Positions 22,833 through 36,187 of a stretch of DNA of 64,000 nucleotides are shown in pieces. Within the stretch, counting starts at the first letter, position 1; each line of letters starts with the position of its first letter. The notes below the pieces were generated by a model that was not told where the DNA came from, made no database searches, and saw only the letters and a list, made by a program, of their open reading frames with translations. The position numbers and the translations under genes were made by a program. The stretch lies in NCBI RefSeq assembly GCF_018143015.1, contig NC_054757.1, positions 4,016,001 to 4,080,000 of the forward strand, in the 5' to 3' direction. Source of the stretch: Lytechinus variegatus. Taxonomy: Eukaryota; Echinodermata; Echinoidea; Temnopleuroida; Toxopneustidae.

Positions 22833-23313
22833 GGCTGGAGCAAAATGTAGGAGCTTATGTTGTCGGTGCTACGGATTATTAACCCTCTCAGTGCTACGAT
22901 TACAATTAGTGGCCCTTGTGAATAGTCACCCATAAGTATGTCATAATGACGAATAACCTTAATCAAACTAAATCCATGGCCATCGGATGCCATAATTAGC
23001 CTTGGATAATTCAAATTGCCCTAGCTTTCAACCCCAATTGGAAGATAGACTTGCCCTAAAAATATTGCACTTCAAGGCCTGTTGAATGAGTATTTTCTGT
23101 ATAACAGTTATTTTTTAGTATGAGTGCAATTTAGGTACCCCCCCCCCCCCTTTCGTTATCCCCAATCCTTTCAATGCGAGCGAGCAGTGCTATATCTCCT
23201 ACCATTTTGTTTTTATAAGAGACAAAAATTTAGCTGTTTATACATTATGAATACCGAAGTATCGTATATATATATACACTAAGGATGATCAAAGAATCTC
23301 CTTGATAATTAAG

Positions 23314-23319
23314 AAAAAA
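23314..23319 (-). terminator. RNA polymerase III T-run after tRNA-Gly
   Basis: Six consecutive T on the minus strand directly downstream of the tRNA. A run of four or more T is the standard Pol III stop. Confidence 0.8.
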
Positions 23320-23323
23320 TAAG

Positions 23324-23394
23324 TGCACTAGCCGGGAATCGAACCCGGGCCTCCCGCGTGGCAGGCGAGAATTCTACCACTGAACCACCAGTGC
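23324..23394 (-). tRNA. tRNA-Gly (GCC)
   Basis: The minus strand reads gcactggtggttcagtggta, a canonical A-box, then an anticodon loop ctGCCac with anticodon GCC, and a B-box ggttcgattcc in the T arm. It is 71 bases long. The acceptor stem is seven pairs with one G-T wobble (second position from the helix base) and discriminator A. It closely matches the animal tRNA-Gly-GCC consensus as I know it. A T6 run on the minus strand (23,314-23,319) lies five bases past its 3' end and would stop RNA polymerase III. It is divergent from DDX21, 279 bases from that gene's ATG. Confidence 0.95.
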
Positions 23395-23672
23395 TTTGCA
23401 CGTTTTGTCCGGGAGCTTTATAAGCTATATATTGTACATCAATCATGTGTGTATGATTGCAAGTTGAAATTGCATGTGAAAAACACATATATGTATCACG
23501 GAAATTCCGTGACATGTATACACAAAGCGCAGCATACGTACACACACACACACGTGTACAGTACACACATATAGAGCTAATGGTGTTACATAGTCTGATC
23601 GATCTTGTACTATAGTACATCGTGGTTGCTCAATAATTTCTACACGTGTGATTTAAATACCCGAACTCCGAA

Positions 23673-26600
23673 ATGTCGCAACAATTGGCAGAAAGTTCCA
23701 TGGTGAATGGTGATGATATACTTGTAAATGGAGAAATTCGTAAGAAGAAGAAATCCAAGAAAGAAAAGGTAAGCTTTGTATTACATGAAACAATTTAAAT
23801 CAACTATATATCGTTGCAAATGTGAATGAATGAGAGAGCGAGCGAGAGTGGCAGTGATTGTGGGCATGCCGTGTGCGGCTACCAAGTGTACCGTACGGCG
23901 CCAGCAGGCGAGGGCCCTAGTCATGTGTGATGTGCATGCTGGCGCTGGCTGATCCGGTTTCCATCTCGAACGAGACTTAGTTTTACTCTTAGAATAGATT
24001 CGATGTGCGATCTTGACAGCAATATTTCTGGCAGAAATCACTTCCCCTACAAGATTTTTTCGTCATCGATCTTCAGGAGTCCATAATTGGCGAGGGTCAT
24101 AAGAATCTTTGGTAGTCAAAATCATTGATTTTACCCCTGGAATATTTTTTTAGAGCACCTACCTGGATCTGTTGTATGTGCAGTTCAATACAGGTATTTT
24201 AAGCATGCAAGTTCCCTGCCAGTGCAGGTCCCTGTAGTTGTGGGGAGGGAGATGAAGTCTTTGGTATGGAAGCTTAAAAGTGCCACCGAGATGTTGAGAT
24301 AATTATCTCGGGAAGTCGACATCTTGATAGCAAAAGATAAGATGACGAGATCCCGGATCTCATCATGTCGACATCTTTGAGAAGAGATGATGAGATGACA
24401 AGATCTTGGATCTCGTCATGTCTACATCCAGTGGAAGAGATGATCAGATGTCATGATCATGGATCAAAGATCTTGTCATCTGACCATTTCTTCTAAAAGA
24501 TGTCGACATGACGAGATCCGGGATCTTGTCATCTGATCATCTCTTCTAAAAGATGTTGACATGATGAGATCCTGGATCTTGTCATCTGATCATCTATTCT
24601 ACAAGATGTTGACATGATGAGATCCGGGATCTTGTCATCTCTTCTAAAAGATGTTGACATGATGAGATCTGGGATCTTGTCATCTCATCATCTCTTCTAA
24701 AAGATGTTGACATGATGAGATCCGGTATCTTGTCATCTCATCATCTCTTCTACAAGATGTCGACATGATGAGATCCAGGATCTCGTCATCTGATCTTTTG
24801 CTATCAAGATGTCGACTTCCCAAGATAATTATCTCAACATCTCGGTGGCACTTTTAAGCTTCCATAAATTGGGCCTGACGTTGCCATCATGGAATGATGA
24901 AAAGTGGCCCATGACTGCCGCATAATAAACCATAATTAATGTGAAAATAGTAATTAGATGGAATGGGCAGTCAACCCAAACCAAATATAGCTAGGGGGTG
25001 AAACCACTTGCTCTTGGGACTGAACCAGGGTTTCCTCCTTTCACAGCCCGTACAGATGCAAGCTAGGGTTTGTCATCTCCAAAGGGAGCCTGAGCAACTG
25101 TACAGTGGTCCAACAACAGGGGGGATGGAGTATTCTTTTGCCCTGCCATAGACTTTAAAGTAAGCGATTCGCCGCGATATTGGCATCGACGTATTGACAG
25201 GCGAACCGACGTGCACATACAAATTTTGTGCCCATCCGCGAGACCGCGTCTAGTGCCTATGGCCGTGCCTACTCGGAGACTGAAATCTTGATTGTGTTGA
25301 AATGGTCAGGTCGGTCTAACATTCTAATATCTAGTTATTATTCTTCCTTGCAGAAAAAGACATCTGATGATGTAGAAACCTCTAAAGAAGCAGAAGTACT
25401 TCCCAAAGAGGAATCCCCATCATCAGCAAAGAAGCCAAAGAAGAAGAGGAAGAAGGATTCCGATGAAGAAGGAGAGGATGAAAAAGAAAAGAAGAAGAAA
25501 AGGAAGAAGGGTTCTGATGAGGAAGGAGAAAATGAAAGTAAGAAGAAGAAAGTGAAGAAGGAGAAGAGCGGAGAAAATCAGCAGAATGGCATCAAGAAAG
25601 CACAGCCATCATCCAGTCAGGTAAAAGTCAACAGAGATGCCACTTTGAAAGATTAAACCAAACTGAAGAAAGAAAGAAATATATGTGTGGAGGGTTTGGC
25701 CCAGTGGATTAGTCTTCTGACTTTGAAACAGATGGTCGTGGGTTTGAATCCCAGCCATGGCGTAATTTTCTATAGCAAGAAATTTATCCACACTGTGCTC
25801 CACTCGACCCAGGTGAGGTGAATGGGTACCCGGCAGGATTAGATCCTTGAATGCATGAGCGCTGAAAGGCAGCTTGAGCTAAAGCTGGGGTAAATGATAA
25901 CATCGTGCCTCGGAATAGAATATTTCTTGATAGATGGCACTATATAAATGCCTATTATTGTTATTAATTATTACTTTGTTATGGATCAGAAAGATAATTA
26001 GCAAGAAAGTTACCCACATTGTGCTGCACTCAACCCAGGTGAGGTGGCAGGTAGTAATTCCTCAAAAAGCTGTTAGCACCGGAATTGGAAGACTAGATTA
26101 GCCAGGGTGGATATGTATGCTATATAAATCTTATATTATTTTTTGTATTATATTTTATAAGAACAGGGAATGTAGACCAACCAAACATTTGTACCCTTTT
26201 CATAAACTTATCCTCCAATTAGCCGCCTAAGAGTAATGCGGATAATTCAATAAAAATTGCTTTCATAAACTCCGAAAATAAGCCGCATTATTTTTACGAG
26301 CGCCCGTCCTGAAAAAGGTGGATAATCGCCATGACAACTGGACACGCCCCCTCCGATGCGGTTGTGTTGGAAAAGGGTGACCTTGTGACCGCACCATGGC
26401 AATTATCCGCATAATTTGGAAATGCGTTCATAAACTCAAAATCTTGTCCCGATGCTGCTATTATGCGGATAATAGCAGCATCAGAGTAATGCGGATAACT
26501 CTTGTCCTCCTCCAATTTTACGACCAAATTATGCTGCTATTAGCCGCCTAATTCATTTTAATGGGGTTTATGAAAGGGGTATAATATTGTGGCAATCTTT

Positions 26601-29600
26601 TTTTAAGACCATGTACATGTATAAATAAACGAAATGATCTTGGTTTTTGTGTTGACAATGTAATTTTACCTGGATGTTCCATAATGATTGCTTATAGAAA
26701 AAATATCTTAAAAGCTGGAAATAAAGTTTAACTGAAATAAACACACTTGAATTCATGACAAACTAACTTTGAAGTCCTTGACTTTACTGATGTAATTTTT
26801 GAAATTTACTGTGTGTACGTCTTTGTCAATAATGAACATCAGACATACTTGAAATTACATTGATAATAAGTTATACATCCAGGAAACGTTTCATTGCATC
26901 CAGTCTACGGAAACATCTACTCAATACTTTCTATGGGGATAATTTTTACACCCTGAATCTGTGTTATCAGCACTTTTCTTCCAAAATGTCTATGTGACCA
27001 TTAATATTGGCAATAGAAGAATAGTGTCAAATTCACCTGAAATACAAGTATCTTAGCATGTGTTTTATATTCAGTTTTATGTAATTTTTAATCTCTTTTT
27101 TTTAATTCTGCAGTCATCCGTAGATGAGGAGACCCAAGAACAGTTGGGAGCCTTCTCAAACTTTGGTATTGGAGCTCATACCATAGAGAAACTGAAAGGT
27201 AAGGGGACTTGTTATTGTTTGCTCCATAATGGTGATGAACAATGTTCCACTGGTTTCAGTTAAATGAAAAAATATTCCACTCTCGATGAAGTGAACGTCA
27301 CTGGCTTAAAATGGAACACCACACAGGGATGTTTACTTTGGTTGGTTCCTCCAAAATTTATTACAGAGAGTCAACAAATCGTCGCACGCACCACGAACCG
27401 TCCTCTCTGCGCACTTCGATGCGCGATAGCGCACTGTATCTATTCCACGAACCATCCTCTCTGTTACGATGCCCACTGTGGCGTAAATAATTAATTTCAA
27501 GAAACTATAAAGATACGGGATGAAACCTTAGAACCTGAACTTTTGAACGAAGACACCGGTAAATAATTGGCTCTCCTTGTAGGAGCACTTATTGCTGGTT
27601 TTAAAAAAGCTTTCTTTAAATGCATTTTCTGCAAAACTAACTTTCACATCGTAGTGCGCAGAGAGGACAGTTCGTGGTGCGTGCGACGAAATAGTGACAA
27701 AGACAACCAGAATATTGAGATGACCTTTCTCAAATCACATTTGATTTGTACTTTGCCTCTTAGTGCTGAAGATTTCTCCTATTTACCTGAATAAGTTTGA
27801 TTCTCTTTTGTTAGTATTAGTACAGACTACCGGTACATGGCTTATTCACATACCAAAAACTTTCCATCATAATATCTTGCTTTAAAAATACAAGAACATG
27901 TGAGCCAAGGTATATTGAATGATAAGTTTTTCTTAAAAAGTGTATATTTCAGAATTTATTTCCTAGAATCTCAAAAATGACACACTGATTTTTTTTTTTA
28001 TAATTTTTCATGCAACCGAATAAAGTATAAATGTTAATATTTTTCAGAGAATCTTTAAAATAACCTGCTGATTTGTTTCTGTTTAATATTTTGATACAGC
28101 CAAAGGAATCAACTACTTATTTCCCATCCAAGCAAAAACGTTCAGGCCGATCGCTGATGGATTTGATGTCATAGCCCAAGCACGTAAGTTTATTTCAAGT
28201 TGATTCCTGTATAATGTTAGAATTGGAATAGCATAAGGGAGTTTTAAACTTCTTCCTAGAATATGGATGACATGAACATCACGGTTTTCGCTTTCCCAAT
28301 TTTGATATTGGACAAGCGAAAGAACATGATGCTATGAAAATGATGTCACTATGTAGCATGTTGATGTGCAAATATAAATTTAAAAACATATTTTAATTCA
28401 AATTCAAATTGCATCTAAAGTTGTTAATCCCAGAAATAGGTTGTTGGTACAGCAGGGCCCCGCCTTACAAAGAGTTACAATTGATCCAATCAATCATAAC
28501 TCTATGGAAATCCTTCAGTATCATAATTTTTTATACAGGAAATTTGTAAAATGTCCTTTTTTGTGTAAAAAATATCTTGTGAATGATTATCAGACCCCTC
28601 TACGATCCCTTTTGTCCTCTGTCAGGAACTGGAACGGGTAAGACATTGTCCTTTGTCTTGCCTCTGGTGGAAAAGTGGCAGCACTTTCCTCAGAAGAGTG
28701 GCCGGCAGCCCATCATCCTTGCCTTGGCTCCTACCAGAGAACTTGCTAAACAGGTGATTAAAACAATCCTCTTCTCTTCCTTTGTAGACAGTGATTTTCG
28801 GTTTCAAAAGATGGTTTTTTCTGTTCCGAAAATCTGTAATTCCATTTCAATTTGATCTAAAAATGGAAATTCTGTTTTGTCACTGAAAATGTACACAGCA
28901 AAAAACCTGAATTCCATTTTGAAAAGGGGAATTCCATGAATTTTTAATGAAAAGTATAAGAACCAAACAGAATTTCCTTTTTATTTACTGGTGAAACAGA
29001 AAATCACTGTCCCTGGCATTGGCTGAAATGTGTACTTGAAACTCATTTTAGGCCTCCTTCTATTAACTGGTTAATCATCCAGACTGTTCTTTTTCATGAT
29101 GACAAAGAGTTATGGTGTGTTTGATAGTTGACATTTGAACTCCTGAAGAGAATTACAGTGTGTACATCAACTTGATATTTCACATCTTCAAGGTGTTGTA
29201 GGATAGTTAATATGTCTCCATACTATAGAATGCAAGGTTTGAGCTTCGATTCTTGTCTCTGCACTAACGCCCTTTGGCAAGGTGGTGATCTATATTTGCC
29301 ACACCCAAATGTTTTGAGGTAAATGGGTACCTGGCAGGAATTTATTCCTAAAAATGCTAAAAACTGCCTTATTGCCAGCTATGCTAAAACTGGGATGATA
29401 ATATTCAGCCTTCAGAAACATTTGTATTAAGCATCTTGTTGCCTATTCTTGATATTGCATGTAGTAAAGTTGTGTTATATTGTCCTAAAATAAGTTTGAT
29501 TCACATTAAAAGTAATCTGACTTGGTAAGCTAAATGCTAACGTATTCATCTGCAATTGTGCTTTCAACTCAATGAATTTTTCAAATAAAGATCTGAATAT

Positions 29601-32600
29601 CAGTATCTAGAGAAATACCAGTAGTTACAGTAAACACTGATTTCATGAGAAAGTCTGTAAAACCAGGCTTAATTGTCAGTATATCATCGAGGATCTAGAT
29701 CTGGTACAGTTACATAAACTGAACTTTGTGAAATCTTGAAATCTACGCTGAAAAATGTTCACACTGAAGATCACCAACACAGATAGGCGCACGTGGGAGA
29801 GTGTAATGTTATTGCTCTGAATGTCGGCCCGATGCTTGACTCGAATCCTGTGCTTATTTGCTAATTTCTCAGCAATTACACAATTTCTTCCAGAATCCTT
29901 TGGCACATATTTTTTATTTATACAAACAGACACTTTGGTGGTCATTTCATTGGATTCTGTACGAACTCATTTTGATATTGTTACCACAACTGGCATTTAC
30001 CATTAAAGAATGGGGGCTTGTAGCAAAGACAAAGTGAGAAGACAATCCAACAACATACATGTATATGTGTTATTGAGGCTTTTTCTATGATATTTTGATG
30101 ATCGTAGTATTTTTCATCGTTCTCATGTGCGCTCTTATCCGAACAGATTTCTGAGTACTTTGAAAAGATCGGTCCACATCTCAGCACCACGTGCATCTAC
30201 GGGGGCACCGCCTATTGGCCGCAGGAGTCCGCCATCCGGCGTGGTCTGGACGTTGTCGTGGGAACGCCTGGACGTATCTTGGATTACATCCGTAAGAACA
30301 CCCTTGACCTGTCCAAGCTGAAGCATGTTGTACTGGACGAAGTGGATCGGATGCTGGATATGGGGTTTGCGGAATCGGTGGAGGAGATTCTTGGCGCTGC
30401 CTACAAGACAGGTATGTGACCCCAAAAAAAATGTTTATTTCAGTCATATGATTCAGTTATGTGACAAGAGTTGTATTGTTAATAGTTGTATTATGTTTCA
30501 GTTGTGTGAAAAGAGGTGTATATTTTTCAGGTCATGTTTCAGTTATATGATAAGAGTTGTATTTAGCAGTTGTATGTTTTCAGTTACATGTATATGATGA
30601 GTTGTATTTAGCAGTTGTATGTTTCAGTTATGTGATAAGAGTTGTATATTTCATTCATGTGGTTCAGTTATGTGTTAAGAGTTGTATTTATCAGCTGTAT
30701 GTTTCAGTTATGTGATAGGAGATGTGTATTTCATTTCTATATTATATAAAGTATGTTTTAATACTAGTACGTAACTAGAGTTGTACATTTTAGTTCTTTC
30801 TGTTTCTTTATGATATGAATTGTATATATTTCATTTATACATAGGAAATAGTTATAAATACTCATTCATCTCAGCTGTTAAAAAAGTTATATATTTCAAT
30901 GGTATGTTTCAGTTGTATGTTTAGGACATTTCAGTTGTATGTGAAGTATATTTGTTGCATGCTTCCTGTATGAAAAGTGAAAAAATGCTGTAAATATCCA
31001 TCTTCTCATCTGTCCCTTTTCAAGGTGAATCAAGTGATTCTGAGGAAACCCCTGTGAATCCGCAGACACTCCTCTTCTCTGCTACGGTTCCTCCCTGGGT
31101 CTACCAGACAGCATTGAAATACATGCGCAAGGATGTCAAGAAGGTGGATCTTGTGGGTAGGGAGAGGGTCAGGACAGCCACAACAGTTCAGGTAATTGAT
31201 ATCATCAGTGTCTCTGAAGGCCTGAAGACATGCTTCATGTTCTTCTATGGCACTATTCTTTGTTTCTATTCCACTGTCTTACCCTTCTCAGAGATGTCGA
31301 GATGAGTAGATTTTTTGGATAGGGGAGGGTCGGGACAGTCACAATAGTTCAGGTAACTGATATCATCAGTGTCTTTGGAGGCCCGAAGACATGCTTCATG
31401 ATATTCTGTGATGCAATTTTTTTCTCTCATTCCAATGCTATAGCCTTCTCAAAGATGCCTAGAAGGTTCTATGAAATGTGCTCTGGCAACCATTGCTCCG
31501 CTGATGTTTCCAAACATTAATGGAATTACCAACTTCAACCCTGAATTTAACGCTATACCCTATCCTAAAAAATAAACCTAAAACCCTTTAACAACGAATG
31601 CTCCCCTCACTCTATATCGTAACAAAGAAACACACATAGGTGTTGTCACCGGAGGAAATGTTGTGTCACCATCTGGAAAGGCATGGAGAAGGTCATGACA
31701 GGTACAATGGTTCACGTAAGATATCAACTTGGTATCATCAGTGTTTTTGAAGGCCTGAAGTTATGCTTCATGTTCGTCCGTGATGCAATGTGGTATTTTT
31801 ATTTTCTGATGTCCGGTAAGATATCAGTGGAGGTTAACAGACTTTATCAGGGAGCAATCTTTCCAGCATATAGCGTACAAGAAAAGTAATACATGAAATC
31901 ATTCATGTTGTGTTCTTTCTTATCCCACCCCATCTTTCCCTCTCAGAATTGTACATCAAGTTGGAAGATGTTTCATGAAGTGAGCAGTCAGTGATTTTCA
32001 ATTACAACAGCTCTATATAAGCTTCTGAAATGCTTGCAAATCATTGGGAACCACTGACAATACAACTCATGAAATACTCCCTTGAGATTACAGTTTATAT
32101 CATCGGTGTCTTTGAAGGCCGAAATTCCACTCTCCATCTTGTCTTCCTCTCCAGCATTTGGCCATCAACTGTAGCTACTTTGACCGACCCGAGGTCATCA
32201 GCGATGTCATCAAGGTCTACGGAGGCCTGGACGGCCGCTGCATGGTCTTCTGCGAGACCAAGAAGGATGCTAACGAGCTGGCCATGAGCTCTGCTATGAA
32301 GCAGGAGACGCAGGTCATGCACGGGGATATCCCCCAGACACAGCGAGAGGTTACACTGAAGGTGAGAGGTCATTGAAAGTGCATTCAACTTTGAAGGAAA
32401 TATAATCTGGTTTTAAATAATCGATTGAAATGCTATTAAGGGATTAATTAGTTGGCCACTTCATATAGGACAGTATTTTTGCATAATGATGCATTATCAC
32501 TGGATTTGATCTGTAAAATTCAGCAACAAACGAACTGAAAAATTATTTTTCAGTCGTGTAATAATATACATAGAAAGACATGGATGATGATGATGATGAA

Positions 32601-33637
32601 GATGATGATGATGATGATGATGTTGATGATGATGATGTTGATGATGATGGTGGATGATGATGTCGGTGGTGATGATTCTGCTGATCATCTTAATCATGAC
32701 CATAAATGATCAGGATCATTTGAGTGAGAGTAAGAATTTTGTGTGTTTGTTTGAATTTGATGGTTCCTCTCTTCCAAAAATATGACAGCTAACCAACAAA
32801 CCCTTTATTCTTTACATTCCTCTTTACACTACACTAGAAATAAGTTACTCTATCTGTGACCACTTTCCCGTTCTAATGAGTGATCACAGTGACTGCTTTG
32901 TCAATGATAAAGAAAGTTGTGATTGTATATTTTGTGGGTATTCATGATAATTTTTTTTTCTTTGCCGAAGGGTTTCCGAGAGGGTAAATTCCAATGCCTG
33001 GTCACCACTGACGTAGCAGCGAGAGGATTGGACATCCCTGAAGTTGATCTGGTCATCCAGTGTAACCCACCTAGGGTGAGTCATCTCGTCTTAATTTGGG
33101 GCAATAATGATAGTCCAATAGGACTTATGTGTGTATTTGTTACAGATTTGTTTATTGTGGAGCATTGTGGCCCAGTGGATTGGTCTCCGGACTTTGAAAC
33201 AGGGTCGTGGGTTCAAATCCCAGCCATGGCGTAATTTCCTTCAGCAAGAAATTTATTCACATTGTGCTGCACTCGTCCCAGGTGAGGTGAATGGGTACCC
33301 GGTAGGATTTATTCCTTGAACGCTTCAGCGCCTATTAATATGGCAGCTCAGCTACAGCCAGGGTAATAATATGATACCAAGTATCAAAGTGCAGTTGAGT
33401 ATATGCACATAGTAAATGCGCTATATAAATGGACATATTATTATTATTATTATAGATCTCACAAGACGATACATGGTATTTCTTTCCGAATTGTGTAACC
33501 TGCATAGTTAATATGACAGTGAATTCTTATTAGATTGCATTTGTAGTCGTAGTACATGTAGTAGTAGTGGTATATTGTATGGTGGTATTGGTGGTGGTAG
33601 TAAAAGCAGTGGTGGTGGTGGAAGTAGTAGTAGTAGC

Positions 33638-33680
<43 letters not shown>

Positions 33681-33683
33681 ATG

Positions 33684-33716
<33 letters not shown>

Positions 33717-36136
33717 TAGTAGTAGTAGTAGTAGTAGTAGTAGAATTAGTAGTAGTAGAAGTAGTAGCAGCAGCAGCAGCAGCAGCAGTAGTAGTGTAGT
33801 AGTAGTAGTAGTAGCAGAGATGCCAACCAGTACGATTTTATCGTATTTAGTACGATAAAACAAGTAAAATACGACAGTATGATTTTGGCCATCAAAAATA
33901 CGATTTCCCGACTTTCTGTCATTGTCCTGTTTTTGTCCCATGTGTGCTGTGTACATGTATGTATAAGCACAGTTTCAAATTGCCAAGTACGTCTTTTTTT
34001 CAGTACCATAAAAAGTGAGCTACGTCCGTCTTTTTTTTTCCCTGTAATACATGTACGCGCGTGCTTCCAGTAGCGGCAACAGTTTTTCCCTACTTCACCA
34101 TGTGCAATTTCTAATGCACACATTTCCAGTCGGGATATCACAATTCTGTGATATAGTAATTTGAATTGCACAGGAGATAAATCCCCGTTCACAGCACATA
34201 GATGTGCGAGTCTTTTATCCTCACAGTCGCCGACTTTGCTTGTCAAAACGGAGCCTTATTAATCCAAAATCAATAGTTGTGAATTATAGCTTTTTGATTT
34301 CTTTCTTGGTGAGGGGTAAATATCAGACAATAAATCATCAAACAAGGCTCCATCTAAAAAAAAAATAATAGGAGGACGCCGTGCGCTTGAGTGTGGTACT
34401 TGTATGCTGTTAGCTAGCCAGTTTGAGCTCATGTTCTCTGCCAGAGCTCTGGGTGAGAATTCTATCAGTAATGGCCTAAGTGATGGTGATTTTCTGTTTC
34501 AGATAGAGTTTAGATTTCATGTTAATTTTTGAGAACTGCCAAAAAACTTCATGATTTCTTCATTGTGATGAATATTTAAGTTATTAATGAATACATTTTC
34601 ACAGAATTTAGACTCTCCCAGAATGAAAGGCATTTTCTCTGAAGATCTGCATTTTCAAATAACTTGTGAAAAACTTAAAGGTCAAGTCCACCCCAGAAAA
34701 ATGTTGATTTGAATCAATAGAGAAAAATCAGACAAGCACAATGCTGAAAATTTCATCAAAATCGGATGTAAAATAAGAAAGTTATGACATTTCAAAGTTT
34801 CGCTTATTTTCAACAAAATAGTTATATGAACGAGCCAGTTACATCCAAATGAGAGAGTCGATGATGTCACTCACTCACTATTTCTTTTGTTTTTTATTGT
34901 TTGAATTATACAATATTTCAATTTTTACGAATTTGACAATTAGGACCTCCTTGCCTGAAGCACAAAATTTTAAAATAATGGAATTCTGCGTGTTCAGGGA
35001 GGAATGAAACTTCATTCCACACGATAATGGCGAGAAAATGAAAATATTTCATATTTCATATAATAAAATACAAAAGAAATAGTGAGTGAGTGATGTCATC
35101 AACTCTCTTTTGGATGTAACTGGCTTGTTCATATAACTATTTTGTTGAAAATAAGCGAAACTTTAAAATGCCATAACTTTCTTATTTTACATCCGATTTT
35201 GATGAAATTTTCTGCATTGTGCTTGTCTGATTTTTCTCTATTGATTCAAATCAACATTTTCTGGGGTGGACTTGACCTTTAAGGTACATGAACCTACAAT
35301 ACATGTACATTTAAAAATTTACATGTAGCCTGTGGCTATGTGCTGGAATTTGAATAGACTGAGTTAGATATTGATTTAATTTCTTCATTTCTTTAACATA
35401 ATTTATATGCAATCCAAGTGCACCTCACAGTCACAATCATACACAAACACTCACCCACAACCGTGATTCTAACCATGAAAAAAAAACCTTAAAATTTTTT
35501 TTTCTAAATTTATTATTTGATCTGAATTCTCTCTTTTTTATATGTTTATTTTATTCATTTATTTAGATTTTTTTTTTGGGGGGGGGTTCATTGTTTGTGG
35601 TTCATTAAAGATGAAAAGTAAATAAGCCCATGTAAAGGGGATGTGGAGTGAGGGTGTCAAAACACACTTAAACATTTAAATCTGATTTCTTAGTTGTTTG
35701 AATAAGCCTATTACTTAGCATGCTATTTCTGTACTAATTAAAAAAATTGCAGGAGCTGCGCTTACTATAAACAAATTTGGAGTGTGGTTCACAGTTATAT
35801 TCTTTTTTTTAATTGCCCCTGGTTCCAGAAAATTGCCCCCGGTTCCTGTATAAAGCCAGCGAGCCGGGGCAGTTTAAAAAAAAACTGCCCCCGGCCTGCA
35901 CTGGTCATGTTGAGTTTTCGTGAAAATCTGATTTTCACTAAAAAATATTATTTTTGAGGATATTCAGTCTGATTTTTTGTGTCAAGAGGTTGGCATCTCT
36001 GTAGTAGTAGTAGTATTAGAAGTAGTAGTAGTAGTAGGAGTAGTAGTAGTAGTAGTAGTAGAAGTAGAAGTAGCAGTAGCAGTAGTAGCAGTAGTAGTAT
36101 AAGTAGTAGCAGCAGCAGTAGTAGTAGTAATAGTAA

Positions 36137-36187
<51 letters not shown>

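Noticed and set aside
24267-24864. Possible CRISPR-like array of spaced repeats
   Set aside because: The units abut without unique spacers, are palindromic and lie inside inverted ends in an animal intron.
33459-33956. 165-codon open frame, Leu/Tyr-rich, across the TAG array
   Set aside because: It is the translation of the (TAG)n repeat, with composition set by one triplet. No coding signal.
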